The notes under the pieces are model-generated. The model did not search any database and was not told the origin of the DNA. It saw only the letters and a program-made list of their open reading frames with translations. A stretch of 41,480 nucleotides of DNA from Pseudomonas fluorescens. Its GTDB lineage: Bacteria > Pseudomonadota > Gammaproteobacteria > Pseudomonadales > Pseudomonadaceae. The DNA is taken from positions 1 through 41,480 of the forward strand of contig NZ_KZ478027.1 of the NCBI RefSeq assembly GCF_002837185.1, written 5' to 3'. Made by a program: the position numbers and the translations under genes. Positions 12,001 to 17,674 of this stretch are shown piece by piece (within the stretch, counting starts at the first letter, position 1; every line of letters begins with the position of its first letter).

Positions 12001-12692
12001 AGCCAGCGGCGCTGCCAGAGGGCGTAGTCGCTGTACTGGATCGCCAGTGCAGGCAGTTGCGGCGCCTCGTTGCGTTCATGGGCATCGTAAAAACGGATGA
12101 ACTCGTCAATCAACACATTCATCGACCAGCCGTCGGAGACGATGTGGTGCAAGGTCAGCAGCAACACGTGCTCGTGTGCATCGAGCCTGAGTAGCTGCAC
12201 GCGCAGCAGCGGGCCGTGTTCCAGGTCGAACGGCAACAGCGACTGACGCGTTGCTGCCGCGTTGACTGCCTGCTCACGGTCACCAGGTGCCAAGGTGCTG
12301 AGGTCCAGGTGCTCGACTACCCGTGACGGTTCGATGGAGACCTGGACCAGACGCTCATCCGCCTGCCGCTGAAACACCGTGCGCAAGGTTTCGTGGCGCG
12401 CCACCAGGCTGGCGAACGCCTGATCCAGGGCGTCCAGGCTCAGCGCCCCCTTCAAGCGTACGGCGCCGGGCAAGTTATAGGCGCCGCTTTGCGGGTCCAA
12501 CTGCCAGAGAAACCACATGCGTTGCTGCGCGTAGGACAGCGCCTGGCGATCCTCTGCCTCCACCCCCGCCGGAATCGGAAACCGGGAAAAATCCACGCCT
12601 TCTTTCTGCAGGGCCTGCAGGAACACTTGGCGTTTTTCCAGGGGCAACCCGATAAACCGGCGAGCAAGTTTCAAGGAGTCTTCAGCATTCAT
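1..12692 (-). CDS. pvdI: Pyoverdine-type non-ribosomal peptide synthetase, PvdI-like (3' part beyond window)
   Basis: Cytoplasmic assembly-line enzyme that adds amino acids to a thioester-bound peptide. The frame stays open from the ATG at 12692 to the left edge (4230 codons, no stop, same phase at five checked motifs). Domains by residue: C1 ~45-490 (HHIVSDG ~181), A1 ~505-1000, T1 with GGDSI (Ser ~1044), E ~1095-1500 (HHLVVDG, NYLGQFD), C2 of the post-epimerase type (PLSPMQQGMLFH ~1548, HHILMDG), A2, T2 (GGHSL ~2534), C3, A3, T3 (~3562), C4 (~3618), A4 cut just after its YTSGSTG core. Pocket residues read DVWHVSLID (Ser), DGEDHGTVV (Lys) and DILQLGLIW (Gly). The predicted product is D-Ser-Lys-Gly-X, which as I recall matches the start of the ATCC 13525/SBW25 pyoverdine side chain. 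A first C domain means it receives a chain from another synthetase, expected to be PvdL. The pvdI name is inferred from this; other pvd genes are not in view. Confidence 0.85.
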   Translation of the reverse strand, partial: MNAEDSLKLARRFIGLPLEKRQVFLQALQKEGVDFSRFPIPAGVEAEDRQALSYAQQRMWFLWQLDPQSGAYNLPGAVRLKGALSLDALDQAFASLVARHETLRTVFQRQADERLVQVSIEPSRVVEHLDLSTLAPGDREQAVNAAATRQSLLPFDLEHGPLLRVQLLRLDAHEHVLLLTLHHIVSDGWSMNVLIDEFIRFYDAHERNEAPQLPALAIQYSDYALWQRRWLEAGEQARQLQYWQARLGDEHPVLELPTDRPRPAMPSYQGTRHTFEVDPALATQLRTCAQKHNVTLFMLLLGAFNVLLHRYTGQGDIRVGVPIANRNRTEVEGLIGFFVNTQVLRTELTGQTRVAELLQSIKEHALGAQAHQELPFERLVEALKVERSLSHTPLFQVMYNHQPLVADIASVSTASGLELALVEWQGRTTQFDLTLDTYEKSGTLHAALTYANDLFDAPSIQRMARHWISLLQAMVADGEQRIGELPMLGAQEQQGLVKAWNQTARPYPTERAIHHLIEDQAQRTPDAPALVFGEVALTYAQLDARANQLAHALRERGVGPDGLVGICTERSIDMVVGLLATLKAGGAYVPLDPEYPGERLAYMIEDSGITLLLSQQNLLARLPTAGIQVIALDQPADWLDAYSTASPNVTLHGLNLAYVIYTSGSTGKPKGAGNSHRALVNRLCWMQQAYALDGSDAVLQKTPFSFDVSVWEFFWPLMTGARLVVAAPGEHREPARLIETIERHAITTVHFVPSMLQAFIHEPGVDACASLKRIVCSGEALPLDAQRQVFAKLANAALYNLYGPTEAAIDVTHWTCIDEGADSVPIGRPIANLGTYVLDAQLNPVPAGVSGELYLGGTGLARSYHRRPALTAERFVPSPFVAGERLYRTGDRVRQRADGVIEYLGRLDHQVKLRGLRIELGEIETRLMQHPQVREAVVLVHGGKQLVAYLVLEGDAPGDLKAWLLGSLPEYMVPTHFITLAKLPVTANGKLDRKALPLPDAAPQQAFAAPQNALQQALAAIWSSVLGIEAVGLDDNFFELGGDSIISIQVVSRARQAGIRLSPRDLFQYQSIRSLAMVASFDQLSAIDQGPVSGEVILTPVQQGFFAQAIPARQHWNQSLLLTPRDTLESARLDAAVMQLIQHHDALRLRFVAQAEGWQQHHAAQVGASVLWQARAGSDADLAALCDEAQRSLDLEQGPLLRAVLVDMADGTQRLLLVVHHLVVDGVSWRILLEDLQQAYREQTLPAKTSAYQHWAQRLQAHAQALDHQLSYWQAQSIDAELPCDHPEGGLQNRLGAKLETRLDAEHTRQLLQEAPAAYRTQVNDLLLTALARVVSRWSGQPAALIELEGHGREDLFDGIDLTRTVGWFTSLFPLRLQADGELSGAIKAVKEQLRAVPDKGLGYGLLRYLGAPQVRESLAGLAAPRITFNYLGQFDRQFDESALFVPAGEGSGQAQDPEAPLANWLTVEGQVYGGELALQWGFSREMFDTSTIQRLADEYATELKALIEHCCATPAGQVTPADFPLARVTQAQLDALPVAGPAIADVYPLSPMQQGMLFHTLLEPEAQAYINQLRLDIDGLDLLAFGRAWQAALDRHDILRSSFHWLGLDSAHQVIQRQVDLQLQVIEDAHADFDALANAERERGFELNAAPLFRLRLVRGAGTTWHLIFTSHHILMDGWSNAQLLGEVLAHYAAQTVPAPLGQFRDYLGWLQQQGNGEAFWKAELAPLQAPTRLAQALRAPVEGSGTAEHHVVLGSHFTHNLGEFARQHKVTLNTLLQGAWSLLLQRYTGQACVAFGATVAGRSAPLPGIEQQLGLFINTLPIISAASPAQSAASWLSQLQAQNLSLRDHEHVPLYDIQGWAGQQGAALFDTLLVFENFPVAEALKQGAPAGLTFGPLHNHERTHYPLTLGIELGTGLRLEFSYDRAQFSASQVTRLGDNLQHLLAQLLADAHIPLGNLRLLDATAQRDVLALSQLPATARRDQHAHERIAAQAQATPDALAVQAGSERLSYAQLNARANRLAHRLLELGVGPGQRVGLASRRGPQLIVSLLAVLKSGAAYVPLDPKYPTERLAYMLADSRLDLLLSETGLLTDVPLPAGLTRVEFSATGVELADCPATNPPNHAAAADLAYVIYTSGSTGQPKGVAIDHAALGQFCDSAVVYSQLSAQDRVLQFATFSFDGFVEQCYPPLCVGAALIMRGDDLWDAGQLAREIVEQGVTLADLPAAYWYLLAKECAMDRRALGQLRQVHVGGEAMSVEGLRAWHAAGLGAVRLVNTYGPTEATVVSSVHACQLHDASDAFGVPIGHAIEGRSLYVLDSSFQLLATDGVGELCIGAEAGLAQRYFDRPALTAERFLPDPFSAVPGARLYRSGDLARYNEAGALEYVGRIDHQVKIRGLRIEIGEIEAGLQALPQVREAAALALPSATGTQLVAYVVPAEGIALDTQALAARLRQSLPEYMVPGQWVVLDALPLNNNGKLDRRALPAPDLNPYTQAYVSPQTALQSQLAAIWQAVLQVEQVGLEDHFFERGGHSLLATQVISRVRHALNLEVPLRTLFEQPTLHAFADACAALQMSTAQPLVAIERGGPLALSFAQERQWFLWQLDPASAAYHVPTALHLRGQLDIAALEHAFQALVQRHEPLRTTFVEQGEQTLQVIHPALAVTIERQRVDVRAIEQAVVEEIQRPFDLRSGPLMRIKLLEVAAQHHVLVVTQHHIISDGWSMHVMVDELVALYQGDCALPALPVQYADYAQWQRDWMAAGEKQRQLDYWCARLGSEHPVLELPLDHPRPAVQSHRGARQKIHLDSPLVAELKALAQRQDVTLFMLLLASFQTVLHRYSGQSEIRVGVPIANRTRLETERLVGFFVNTQVMQAELHGQMPFAQLLAQVKERALEAQAHQDLPFEQLVEALQPERSLSHNPLFQVMFNHQDSLRAGPVHVQGLALQALDWAAHTTQFDLNLETEESEDGLWASLTYATDLFEPATVERLAGHWHNLLRAVVRDESQALDELAMLSAPQWQQMVEAWNHTPADYPREQCVHQVFEAQALARPDAIALRFNDVSLSYAELNRRANRLAHRLIAAGVGPDVLVAVHVERSLDMVVGLLATLKAGGAYVPLDPQFPADRLAFMLEDSDARVLLTQAHLRDRLLQPQDLQVLLTDDCDGDAHNPQVDITPQHLAYVIYTSGSTGTPKGVMVRHQALCSFTCGMADTLSIGGAARLLSLTTFSFDIFALELYVPLSVGATVLLSEQAVASDPEAILDLAHGQAASVLQATPSTWRMLLDSPRAHLLRGIQCLCGGEALPADLARRLLDLQGPVWNLYGPTETTIWSAAHRLHEAQPFVGRPIANTSLFILNAGLTPCPQGAAGELLIGGVGLARGYHARPALTAERFVPDPFGAPGARLYRTGDLARYRADGVVEYIGRVDHQVKVRGFRIELGEIEACLREYPGVREAVVLADNDRLIAYLVTTTTVDSQACKAALRERLPDYMVPSHLLVLERLPLTPNGKLDRKALPKVDAGQLHKGHLAPVTAREQQVAAIWAEVLEVPQVGLDDHFFELGGHSLLATRVVSRVRQALALEVALKTLFEQPLLGDFVRALGEEGSTAPALLKADRTHPLPLSYAQERQWFLWQLDPHSAAYHIPSALRLQGPLDQVALQRSFDTLLARHESLRTHLRQEATGAVQVIEAVGRIEIDRGACEYADLKATVAAEVARPFDLLRGPLLRVTLLRLAEDDHVLVLVQHHIVSDGWSMQLMVEELVQLYAAFSQGHTPDLPALPIQYADYAVWQRNWMEAGEQTRQLAYWREQLGGEQPVLELPFDFPRPALPSHRGARLGIDLAPGLLEGLRTLARNAGVTLPMVLLASYQALLHRYSGQEDVRVGVPVANRNRLETEGLIGFFVNTQVLKADLHGQMSVEQLLRQVRQRSLDAQAHQDLPFEQLVQALHPERSLSLSPLFQVLFNHRVTSAERQLQQLTDLHIEVLGWDDGVAQFDLALDVEESPTALHASLSYATDLFAPATIARMAGHWQNLLQAMVADQTQAIGQLRVLDQDEQQHILQLWNCTDAGYPSQRLVHELVADRARETPDAVAVKFDAQTLSYAELDTQANRLAHALIARGVGPEVRVAIAMPRSAEIMVAFLAVLKAGGVYVPLDIEYPRDRLLYMMQDSRAQLLLSHTRALAQLPVPDGLETLAIDRTEQWAHLSNSAPNVALDGDNLAYVIYTSGSTGMPKG

Positions 12693-12747
12693 TTGTTGGA
12701 GTCCGGAGCAATAGGCAGGAAGCACAAAGGCACGTCGTCCCTATAAA

Positions 12748-12772
12748 ACGAACCGCAAAGGGAAAAATTAGC
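12748..12772 (-). promoter_or_regulatory. Candidate PvdS (iron-starvation sigma) promoter for pvdI
   Basis: On the minus strand GCTAATT is followed 15 bases later by CGT, ending 56 bases upstream of the NRPS start. PvdS promoters are usually TAAAT, 16-17 bases, CGT. This site therefore has one mismatch and a short spacer, and it is inferred mainly from its position. Confidence 0.3.
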
Positions 12773-12850
12773 GAGGAGTGAGGGGCTGAAGGCGAGGTGT
12801 CATCAAGGGTTACATCAATCTCAAGAAAGACCCACCAGACCGAGCTAGCA

Positions 12851-12880
12851 TTGACGCACACCACTTTTTGCAACTACATT
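12851..12880 (+). promoter_or_regulatory. Candidate sigma-70 promoter of hicAB
   Basis: TTGACG (12851-12856) and TACATT (12875-12880) are separated by 18 bases. Transcription would begin about 15 bases before the hicA GTG. It faces away from the NRPS gene. Confidence 0.45.
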
Positions 12881-12885
12881 TAGTT
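12872..12885. promoter_or_regulatory. Inverted repeat over the hicAB -10 region, possible HicB operator
   Basis: AACTA, CATT, TAGTT forms a perfect 5-base dyad overlapping the proposed -10 element. HicB antitoxins commonly repress their own promoter, so this is a plausible binding site; the short arms make it tentative. Confidence 0.35.
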
Positions 12886-12901
12886 ACACGCAGGGAACGC
12901 C

Positions 12902-13153
12902 GTGTCCAAAAATGAAAAGCTGCTCGCCAAACTGCTCAACGAGCACATGGCATTCACCTGGTCTGAACTCGTAGTGCTGTTACGCCGACTGGGCTACACA
13001 CAGATTGAAGGGGCTGGAAGCCGGGTCAAATTCGATATCGGCGACCCCAGTGCACTGATCACCCTGCACAAGCCTCACCCCGGCAACGAACTGAAACACT
13101 ACATTCGGCGCCAAATCATCGAACAATTGAAATCAGGAGAACTGATTCAGTGA
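12902..13153 (+). CDS. hicA: HicA-family mRNA interferase toxin
   Basis: An 83-residue protein of the HicA fold (double-stranded-RNA-binding-like), a family of ribosome-independent mRNA nucleases. Visible family features are the N-terminal helix with the TWSELVVLLRRLGY pattern, the central GAGSRVKF strand, LITLHKPHPGNELKHYIRRQ and the C-terminal helix. The start is GTG at 12902, preceded by AGGGA at suitable spacing. Its stop overlaps the hicB start by four bases (GTGA), which implies translational coupling. The usual GSHH motif carrying the catalytic His reads GSRV here; His residues remain in the LHKPHPGN segment. It may be a distinct HicA subgroup or a weakened toxin. Family assignment is firm, activity is not shown. 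Confidence 0.85.
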   Translation: MSKNEKLLAKLLNEHMAFTWSELVVLLRRLGYTQIEGAGSRVKFDIGDPSALITLHKPHPGNELKHYIRRQIIEQLKSGELIQ

Positions 13154-13503
13154 ACAACCAGCTGAAACACAAAGGTTACATCGGCTCCATCGAAGCCAGC
13201 CTCGAAGACAACTGCCTGTTCGGCAAAATCCTGTTCATCAAGGCATTGGTGAGCTACGAAGGCAAAACCGTCGCCGAATTGGACGCAGCCTTCAGAGAGG
13301 CGGTGGACGATTACCTCGCAACCTGCCAGGCCCTGGGGCAAACACCGGAAAAGCCTTGCAAGGGCTCCTTCAACGTACGCGTCGGCCATGACCTGCACTT
13401 GGCTGCAGCCTTGGCGGCGAACCGTAAGAAAGTGACGTTGAACGACCTGACACGCCAAGCGCTGAATGAGTTTCTACAACATCATTGCCCGGCGATTGGC
13501 TGA
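13150..13503 (+). CDS. hicB: HicB-family antitoxin
   Basis: A 117-residue partner of the preceding toxin. The N-terminal part (about residues 5-70: YIGSIEASLEDN, then a helix with VAELDAAFREAVDDYL) is the partly degraded RNase-H-like HicB domain. The C-terminal part (GSFNVRVGHDLHLAAALAA, then NDLTRQALNEFL) looks like a ribbon-helix-helix DNA-binding segment. It starts with GTG at 13150, overlapping hicA by four bases. Toxin first, antitoxin second is the usual HicAB order. Its last 22 bases overlap the 3' end of the convergent MFS gene. It should neutralise HicA and repress the pair. Confidence 0.87.
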   Translation: MNNQLKHKGYIGSIEASLEDNCLFGKILFIKALVSYEGKTVAELDAAFREAVDDYLATCQALGQTPEKPCKGSFNVRVGHDLHLAAALAANRKKVTLNDLTRQALNEFLQHHCPAIG

Positions 13504-14675
13504 CTACCCAACCGCCGATACCCCAGCACAGCCGAAGCCAACACCACCAGCCCCGCCGCCAGCGCCACCCAGAACCCGCTGGCGGCGCCAGCGTGGTCAA
13601 TCATCCAGCCCGAGCTTGCGGCGCCAATGGCCACGCCAATGCTCAGACCGGTGATCAGCCAGGTCATGCCTTCGGTGAGGCGGCTCGGTGGGACCACCTG
13701 CTCCACCAGCGCCATGGACACGATCAGGGTTGGGGCGAAGAACAGACCGGAGATAAAGATCGCCACGGCCAGACCCGGAATATCGGTCACCCACAGCAAC
13801 GGCAATGTCGTCAACGCCGTGGCCACGCCGCAGAACAGAAACTGTCGGGGCAACGAGGCCTTGAGCTTGAGCGTGCCGAAAGCCAGGCCGGCCAGGCAGG
13901 AGCCGATGGCGTACACCGATAGCACGATACTCGCCGCTGCGGGTTGGCCCTGATGCTGGGCAAAGGCAACGCTGACCACATCCACCACACCGACAATCAC
14001 CCCCATGGCCAGCAACAGGGTCATCAGGATCAGCACCGAAGGCGAGGCAATCAGCCAGCGCCCATGGTGGTCGTGGTGTGGATGCACCGGCGGTTCGGTC
14101 TCGCGCTGCAGCACGAAAGTGGTCACGCCCACCGCCAGCAACAGCGCCGCCACCAAAGGCCCGGCCTCGGCAAACAGCACCACGCTCAGACCGACCGAAA
14201 TGGGCGGGCCGATGATAAAGCACACCTCATCGAGCACCGACTCCAGGGCGAAAGCGGTTTGCAGCCTGGGCTGACCGCGGTACAACTCGGTCCAGCGCGC
14301 CCGCACCATGGCCGACATGTTGGGCATGCAGCCGGCCAGCGCGGCGAACAGGAACAACGTCCAGTTCGGCGCCTGCAAACGCGTGCACAGCAGTACCATC
14401 AACAACGCGCCACCACCGATCAGCGCGGCGATAGGCAGCACCCTGCCCTGGCCGTATCGATCCACCAGACGTGATACCTGCGGTGCACAAAGTGCCGTGG
14501 CCAACGCGAATACCGCCGCCACCGCGCCCGCCAAGCCATAACCGCCATGCACCTGCGAGAGCATGGTGATCAGGCCGATACCCGTCATGGAGATCGGCAT
14601 GCGTGCCAGCATGCCCGCCAGGACAAATGCGCGAGCGCCAGGCACCTGGAACAATGCGGCGTAGGGATTTGCCAT
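13482..14675 (-). CDS. Major facilitator superfamily transporter
   Basis: A 397-residue inner-membrane protein with about 12 hydrophobic segments in two halves. An MFS loop motif is visible between helices 2 and 3 (SRLVDRYGQGRVLP). The central cytoplasmic loop is His-rich (HPHHDHHGR), which could bind metal or simply be charged. I chose the ATG at 14675; an in-frame TTG at 14708 would add 11 residues but has a poorer setting. It lies 40 bases downstream of the MATE gene on the same strand, so the two are probably co-transcribed. Substrate is unknown. Nearness to the pyoverdine synthetase is suggestive only, since hicAB intervenes. Confidence 0.8.
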   Translation of the reverse strand: MANPYAALFQVPGARAFVLAGMLARMPISMTGIGLITMLSQVHGGYGLAGAVAAVFALATALCAPQVSRLVDRYGQGRVLPIAALIGGGALLMVLLCTRLQAPNWTLFLFAALAGCMPNMSAMVRARWTELYRGQPRLQTAFALESVLDEVCFIIGPPISVGLSVVLFAEAGPLVAALLLAVGVTTFVLQRETEPPVHPHHDHHGRWLIASPSVLILMTLLLAMGVIVGVVDVVSVAFAQHQGQPAAASIVLSVYAIGSCLAGLAFGTLKLKASLPRQFLFCGVATALTTLPLLWVTDIPGLAVAIFISGLFFAPTLIVSMALVEQVVPPSRLTEGMTWLITGLSIGVAIGAASSGWMIDHAGAASGFWVALAAGLVVLASAVLGYRRLGSQPIAGQ

Positions 14676-14715
14676 TGATGAAGCGCCTTCTCTCCTTGGA
14701 TGGGGCAACCTTGTA

Positions 14716-16071
14716 TCACACCAGCCGCTTGATCTGCTTATGCCGCCATACCAACCGGTAATAGGCCGTCTGCAACACCAGCATCGCCAGGTAAGTCACC
14801 GGAAACGCCATCCACACCCCTTCCAGGCCAAAGTGCGCATTGAACAGGTACGCCACCGGCAATTCCACGCACAGCACACAGAAAATCGAGATGGCGACCG
14901 GCATCAACACCACGCCGCTGGCGCGCATGATGCCGCCGATCACGGCCTGGAAGCCAAACACCAGGATGCTCCACAGCATGATGTGCAACAGGTGCTCGGC
15001 GTTGACGCGCGCGGCGGCGTCGGTGATGAACAGACCCAGCAGCCAATGCGACAACCCATAGCCGAGCACGATCAGGCCACCGGTGAGAACGGTGTTGATC
15101 AACAGCCCGGTGCGCAGGATCGGCCCGATGCGCTCCAGGCGCCCGGCGCCAATGGCCTGCGCCCCCAGGATCGAGGCGGTGATGGCAATCGACAGCGCCG
15201 GAAACTGCACGTAATTGACGATCTGCGTCACCGCGCCGTACGCCGCCGTTGCCTGGGAACCATGGCCGTTGACCAGCGCCAGGATGACCAATTCGGACAA
15301 CGACAGCACCACCATCTGCAAGCCGGTAGGCAAACCGATGCGCAGGACCTTGCCGAGGATCGCCCGGTCCAGGCGCAGGGCCGCGAGCATGTCGCGATCC
15401 GGCGCCATCACGTGGTGCTTGTGACGCAGGCGCAGCATCAGGAACAGCATCGCCAGGGCATTCCCCGCCAGCCCGGCGTACGCCGCACTCTGGATGCCCA
15501 TGGGCGGCAGGCCGATCCAACCGCGGATCAGCGCCGGCGTCAGCAACAAGCCCACCAGCGTCGACACCATCAGCGCCAACAACGGCGAGACCGTGTCGCT
15601 GACGCCGCGCAGCAGCTGGGTATAAAGGATAAACACCAGCAGCAGCGGCATGATCAGCATCATCACCTGGGCATAATCCACCGCATCGTCCAGCACATCG
15701 ACGGGGGTTCCCAAGGCCTGCAACGCAGGGCGCGCAAACAGCCCCCCCAGTACGGCCGCGAGCACGCCTATCAGTGCGCCAAGGGTCAGCGTGGCGCCGG
15801 TGATCACCTTGACCAGTCCCGTCTCCCGGGCGCCCCAGGCCTGGCCGATCAACACCGAGGCGCCGGCACCCAAGCCAATCACCAGGGCAATGAAGAAAAA
15901 GACGACGGGGAACATGCCCGACACCGCCGCCAGCGCGTGGGTACCGAGCATCTGCCCAACGTAGATGCCGTTGAGCGTACCGGAGAAGCTTTGCAGGAAG
16001 TTGGAGAGCACCATCGGTGCCAGAAAGAATAAATAAACCTGCCACAACGGTCGTTGCTGGGTGACTTGCAT
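14716..16071 (-). CDS. MATE-family multidrug/sodium-type efflux protein
   Basis: A 451-residue inner-membrane protein with about 12 helices arranged as two related halves. The first half begins FFLAPMVLSNFLQSFSGTLNGIYVGQMLG and the second IGLPTGLQMVVLSLSELVILALVNGHG, which are the paired MATE (DinF/NorM/VmrA-like) halves. Length fits the family (about 450). MATE proteins expel cationic drugs or metabolites using Na+ or H+ gradients. The ATG at 16071 has GGA a few bases upstream. It is the first gene of a likely two-gene exporter operon with the MFS gene. I cannot tell the substrate. Confidence 0.88.
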   Translation of the reverse strand: MQVTQQRPLWQVYLFFLAPMVLSNFLQSFSGTLNGIYVGQMLGTHALAAVSGMFPVVFFFIALVIGLGAGASVLIGQAWGARETGLVKVITGATLTLGALIGVLAAVLGGLFARPALQALGTPVDVLDDAVDYAQVMMLIMPLLLVFILYTQLLRGVSDTVSPLLALMVSTLVGLLLTPALIRGWIGLPPMGIQSAAYAGLAGNALAMLFLMLRLRHKHHVMAPDRDMLAALRLDRAILGKVLRIGLPTGLQMVVLSLSELVILALVNGHGSQATAAYGAVTQIVNYVQFPALSIAITASILGAQAIGAGRLERIGPILRTGLLINTVLTGGLIVLGYGLSHWLLGLFITDAAARVNAEHLLHIMLWSILVFGFQAVIGGIMRASGVVLMPVAISIFCVLCVELPVAYLFNAHFGLEGVWMAFPVTYLAMLVLQTAYYRLVWRHKQIKRLV

Positions 16072-16243
16072 GATGATCCGGGGCCTTGAATGCCGGTAGT
16101 TTTCGTCAACTGCTTGAGTGTATTGGCGCCGGCGCCGATGGCTGCCTCCTGACTGACAGGAAACAGCCTTCAGCGATCAGTCGACGCTACTCGCCCGCAG
16201 AGGCGCAAAGATTACCAGCAAACGCGTCAGCGCAAGAATTGAA

Positions 16244-17605
16244 TCACACGAACGACTTTTTCTGGAGCATATAGTCGATATTAGCCATATCAAAACGCTG
16301 GTCTTCGTAACCGACGCCCCCTTTACTGTTGGTGCCGATATCCAGCTCTCGCAGCAGTCCCGGGCGGTTGAGCAACTCAAACGCCACTTCACGTGCTTGC
16401 GGGCTGAATGTTCGGTCGGACGGGACGAGACCTGCCGCCTCTTTGAGCTCGTTGACGTTACTGTAATTGTCATCCCCGCCGGCGGTAAACTGTCTGAAAT
16501 TGTCCTTCACCGCCTGAAGAAGTCCTTCGTCGCTGACAGTGCGGTACTGACTCGATGCATCACCCAGATCCTGCCGAGAGATAGCGCCGTCGAGCTTGCC
16601 ACTGCGCCCCTGGTCCAGGGTCTTGAACAAATCACCTCGTTCCATCAATTCCTGAGCAACCAACATATCCGCCTGACTGACAGGCCGCCCGCCCTGGGTA
16701 TACCCCGAAGCCGCAGCGCTCAGTGACGCGTCAGTGATTCCCCCCGACACGGGGTCTTGCAGGGCGCCGAAATGAGAAAGCACCTTGGCCGAGAACGATT
16801 CGTCACTGTCATTGGCATAGGGTCGACCACCGGCCATCAACGGGCTCCATTGCTGGTTACCTTGCGCGCCCATATAAGACGGCGGTTGCGATGCATACGC
16901 GCGCATCTGGGGCTGCTGCGACTGCCAGCCTTCCATGCCTCGCGGCCCACCGGATGCAGGTTGCGCGTTAAACTGGGGAGAAAATTGCTGATTTATTCTT
17001 TGCTGTTGCATTGCGCCGTTGTAACGCCCTGAAAACCCATTGCCGGGCTGTTGCATCGCGCCGTTGTAATTCCCTGAAAACCCGTTGCCCGGCTGTTGCA
17101 TCGCGCCGTTGTAATTCCCTGAAAACCCGTTGCCTGGCTGTTGCATCGCGCCGTTATTCCCCACAGCGAACCGATTGCCTGACATTGGGGAATACCCACT
17201 TGCCTCTTGCTGAGACAACTGACCGATAGCGAGCTGCATATCCTCGCGGTTAATCAGGCCATCTTCCTGAGCGCCATTTTGAACACCATCAAACAGGCTT
17301 GCGAGGCCGGGCCGACCCAATATATCCCTGGCAAGCAACGTCATCTGGTCATCATAACCGCCGTTTCCCAATGGACGATTGGCCACATCAGCCAGTGAGT
17401 CTCGCGACGCGAAAGAAGTTCCAGGCGATGTGAAATACTCGAAGTTTTGACGCAGCAAATCTGCAACGGCCGAATGGGAATAATTGCTGGTCATTGCGCC
17501 GGGCATGTTCTCCATCGCATTGCGCCCATTCCCCGCTGACGAGAAATCGTAGTTCTGCGCGGGCGGAGGCGAATAGAACGGTTGGTTCAAGTAAGTATTC
17601 ATCAT
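16244..17605 (-). CDS. Harpin/translocator-like type III secreted protein (HrpF/NolX/HrpK-like), hrp-box controlled
   Basis: A 453-residue hydrophilic protein rich in Gly, Gln, Ser and Asn, with no Cys, no signal peptide and no membrane helix, a composition typical of harpins and type III translocators. Three related modules lie at ~45-127, ~271-350 and ~357-449. Each has a helix-rich stretch, then LLxRPxLxxxLD, then an EF-hand-like Asp/Gly loop (DGLINREDM, LDGAISRQDL, KGGVGYEDQRFDM), as I recall from HrpF/NolX/HrpK-type proteins. Residues ~151-199 are a 15-residue repeat (NGAMQQPGNGFSGNY). The start ATG ATG follows GAGG by seven bases. A near-perfect hrp box lies upstream. It probably leaves the cell through a type III secretion system and acts at the host membrane or inside the host. 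No secretion genes are nearby, and the exact family is uncertain. Confidence 0.7.
   Translation of the reverse strand: MMNTYLNQPFYSPPPAQNYDFSSAGNGRNAMENMPGAMTSNYSHSAVADLLRQNFEYFTSPGTSFASRDSLADVANRPLGNGGYDDQMTLLARDILGRPGLASLFDGVQNGAQEDGLINREDMQLAIGQLSQQEASGYSPMSGNRFAVGNNGAMQQPGNGFSGNYNGAMQQPGNGFSGNYNGAMQQPGNGFSGRYNGAMQQQRINQQFSPQFNAQPASGGPRGMEGWQSQQPQMRAYASQPPSYMGAQGNQQWSPLMAGGRPYANDSDESFSAKVLSHFGALQDPVSGGITDASLSAAASGYTQGGRPVSQADMLVAQELMERGDLFKTLDQGRSGKLDGAISRQDLGDASSQYRTVSDEGLLQAVKDNFRQFTAGGDDNYSNVNELKEAAGLVPSDRTFSPQAREVAFELLNRPGLLRELDIGTNSKGGVGYEDQRFDMANIDYMLQKKSFV
17006..17155 (-). repeat. 45-bp in-frame tandem repeat, three copies plus a 15-bp remnant
   Basis: Units begin with TTGCA at 17006, 17051 and 17096, with a partial copy at 17141. 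They are nearly identical and encode the 15-residue unit NGAMQQPGNGFSGNY inside the harpin-like gene. The high identity suggests recent duplication and possible copy-number variation. Confidence 0.93.
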
Positions 17606-17674
17606 GGCAACACCTCATGTCTTGGACGTGACAACGGCCTGACCAAACCAACAAGCGCTCGGTTCAGCTGCCTT

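Noticed and set aside
12851..12886. Alternative PvdS box: minus-strand CTAAAT followed by CGT
   Set aside because: The spacer between TAAAT and CGT is 21 bases, outside the usual 16-17, and it overlaps the hicAB promoter.
14740..16032. Long plus-strand and second minus-strand frames overlapping the MATE gene
   Set aside because: The products are His/Arg/Gln-rich with no membrane or domain pattern. The MATE frame explains the region.
17006..17155. Regular repeats resembling a CRISPR array
   Set aside because: Units are contiguous with no unique spacers, are multiples of three and stay in frame in a coding sequence.
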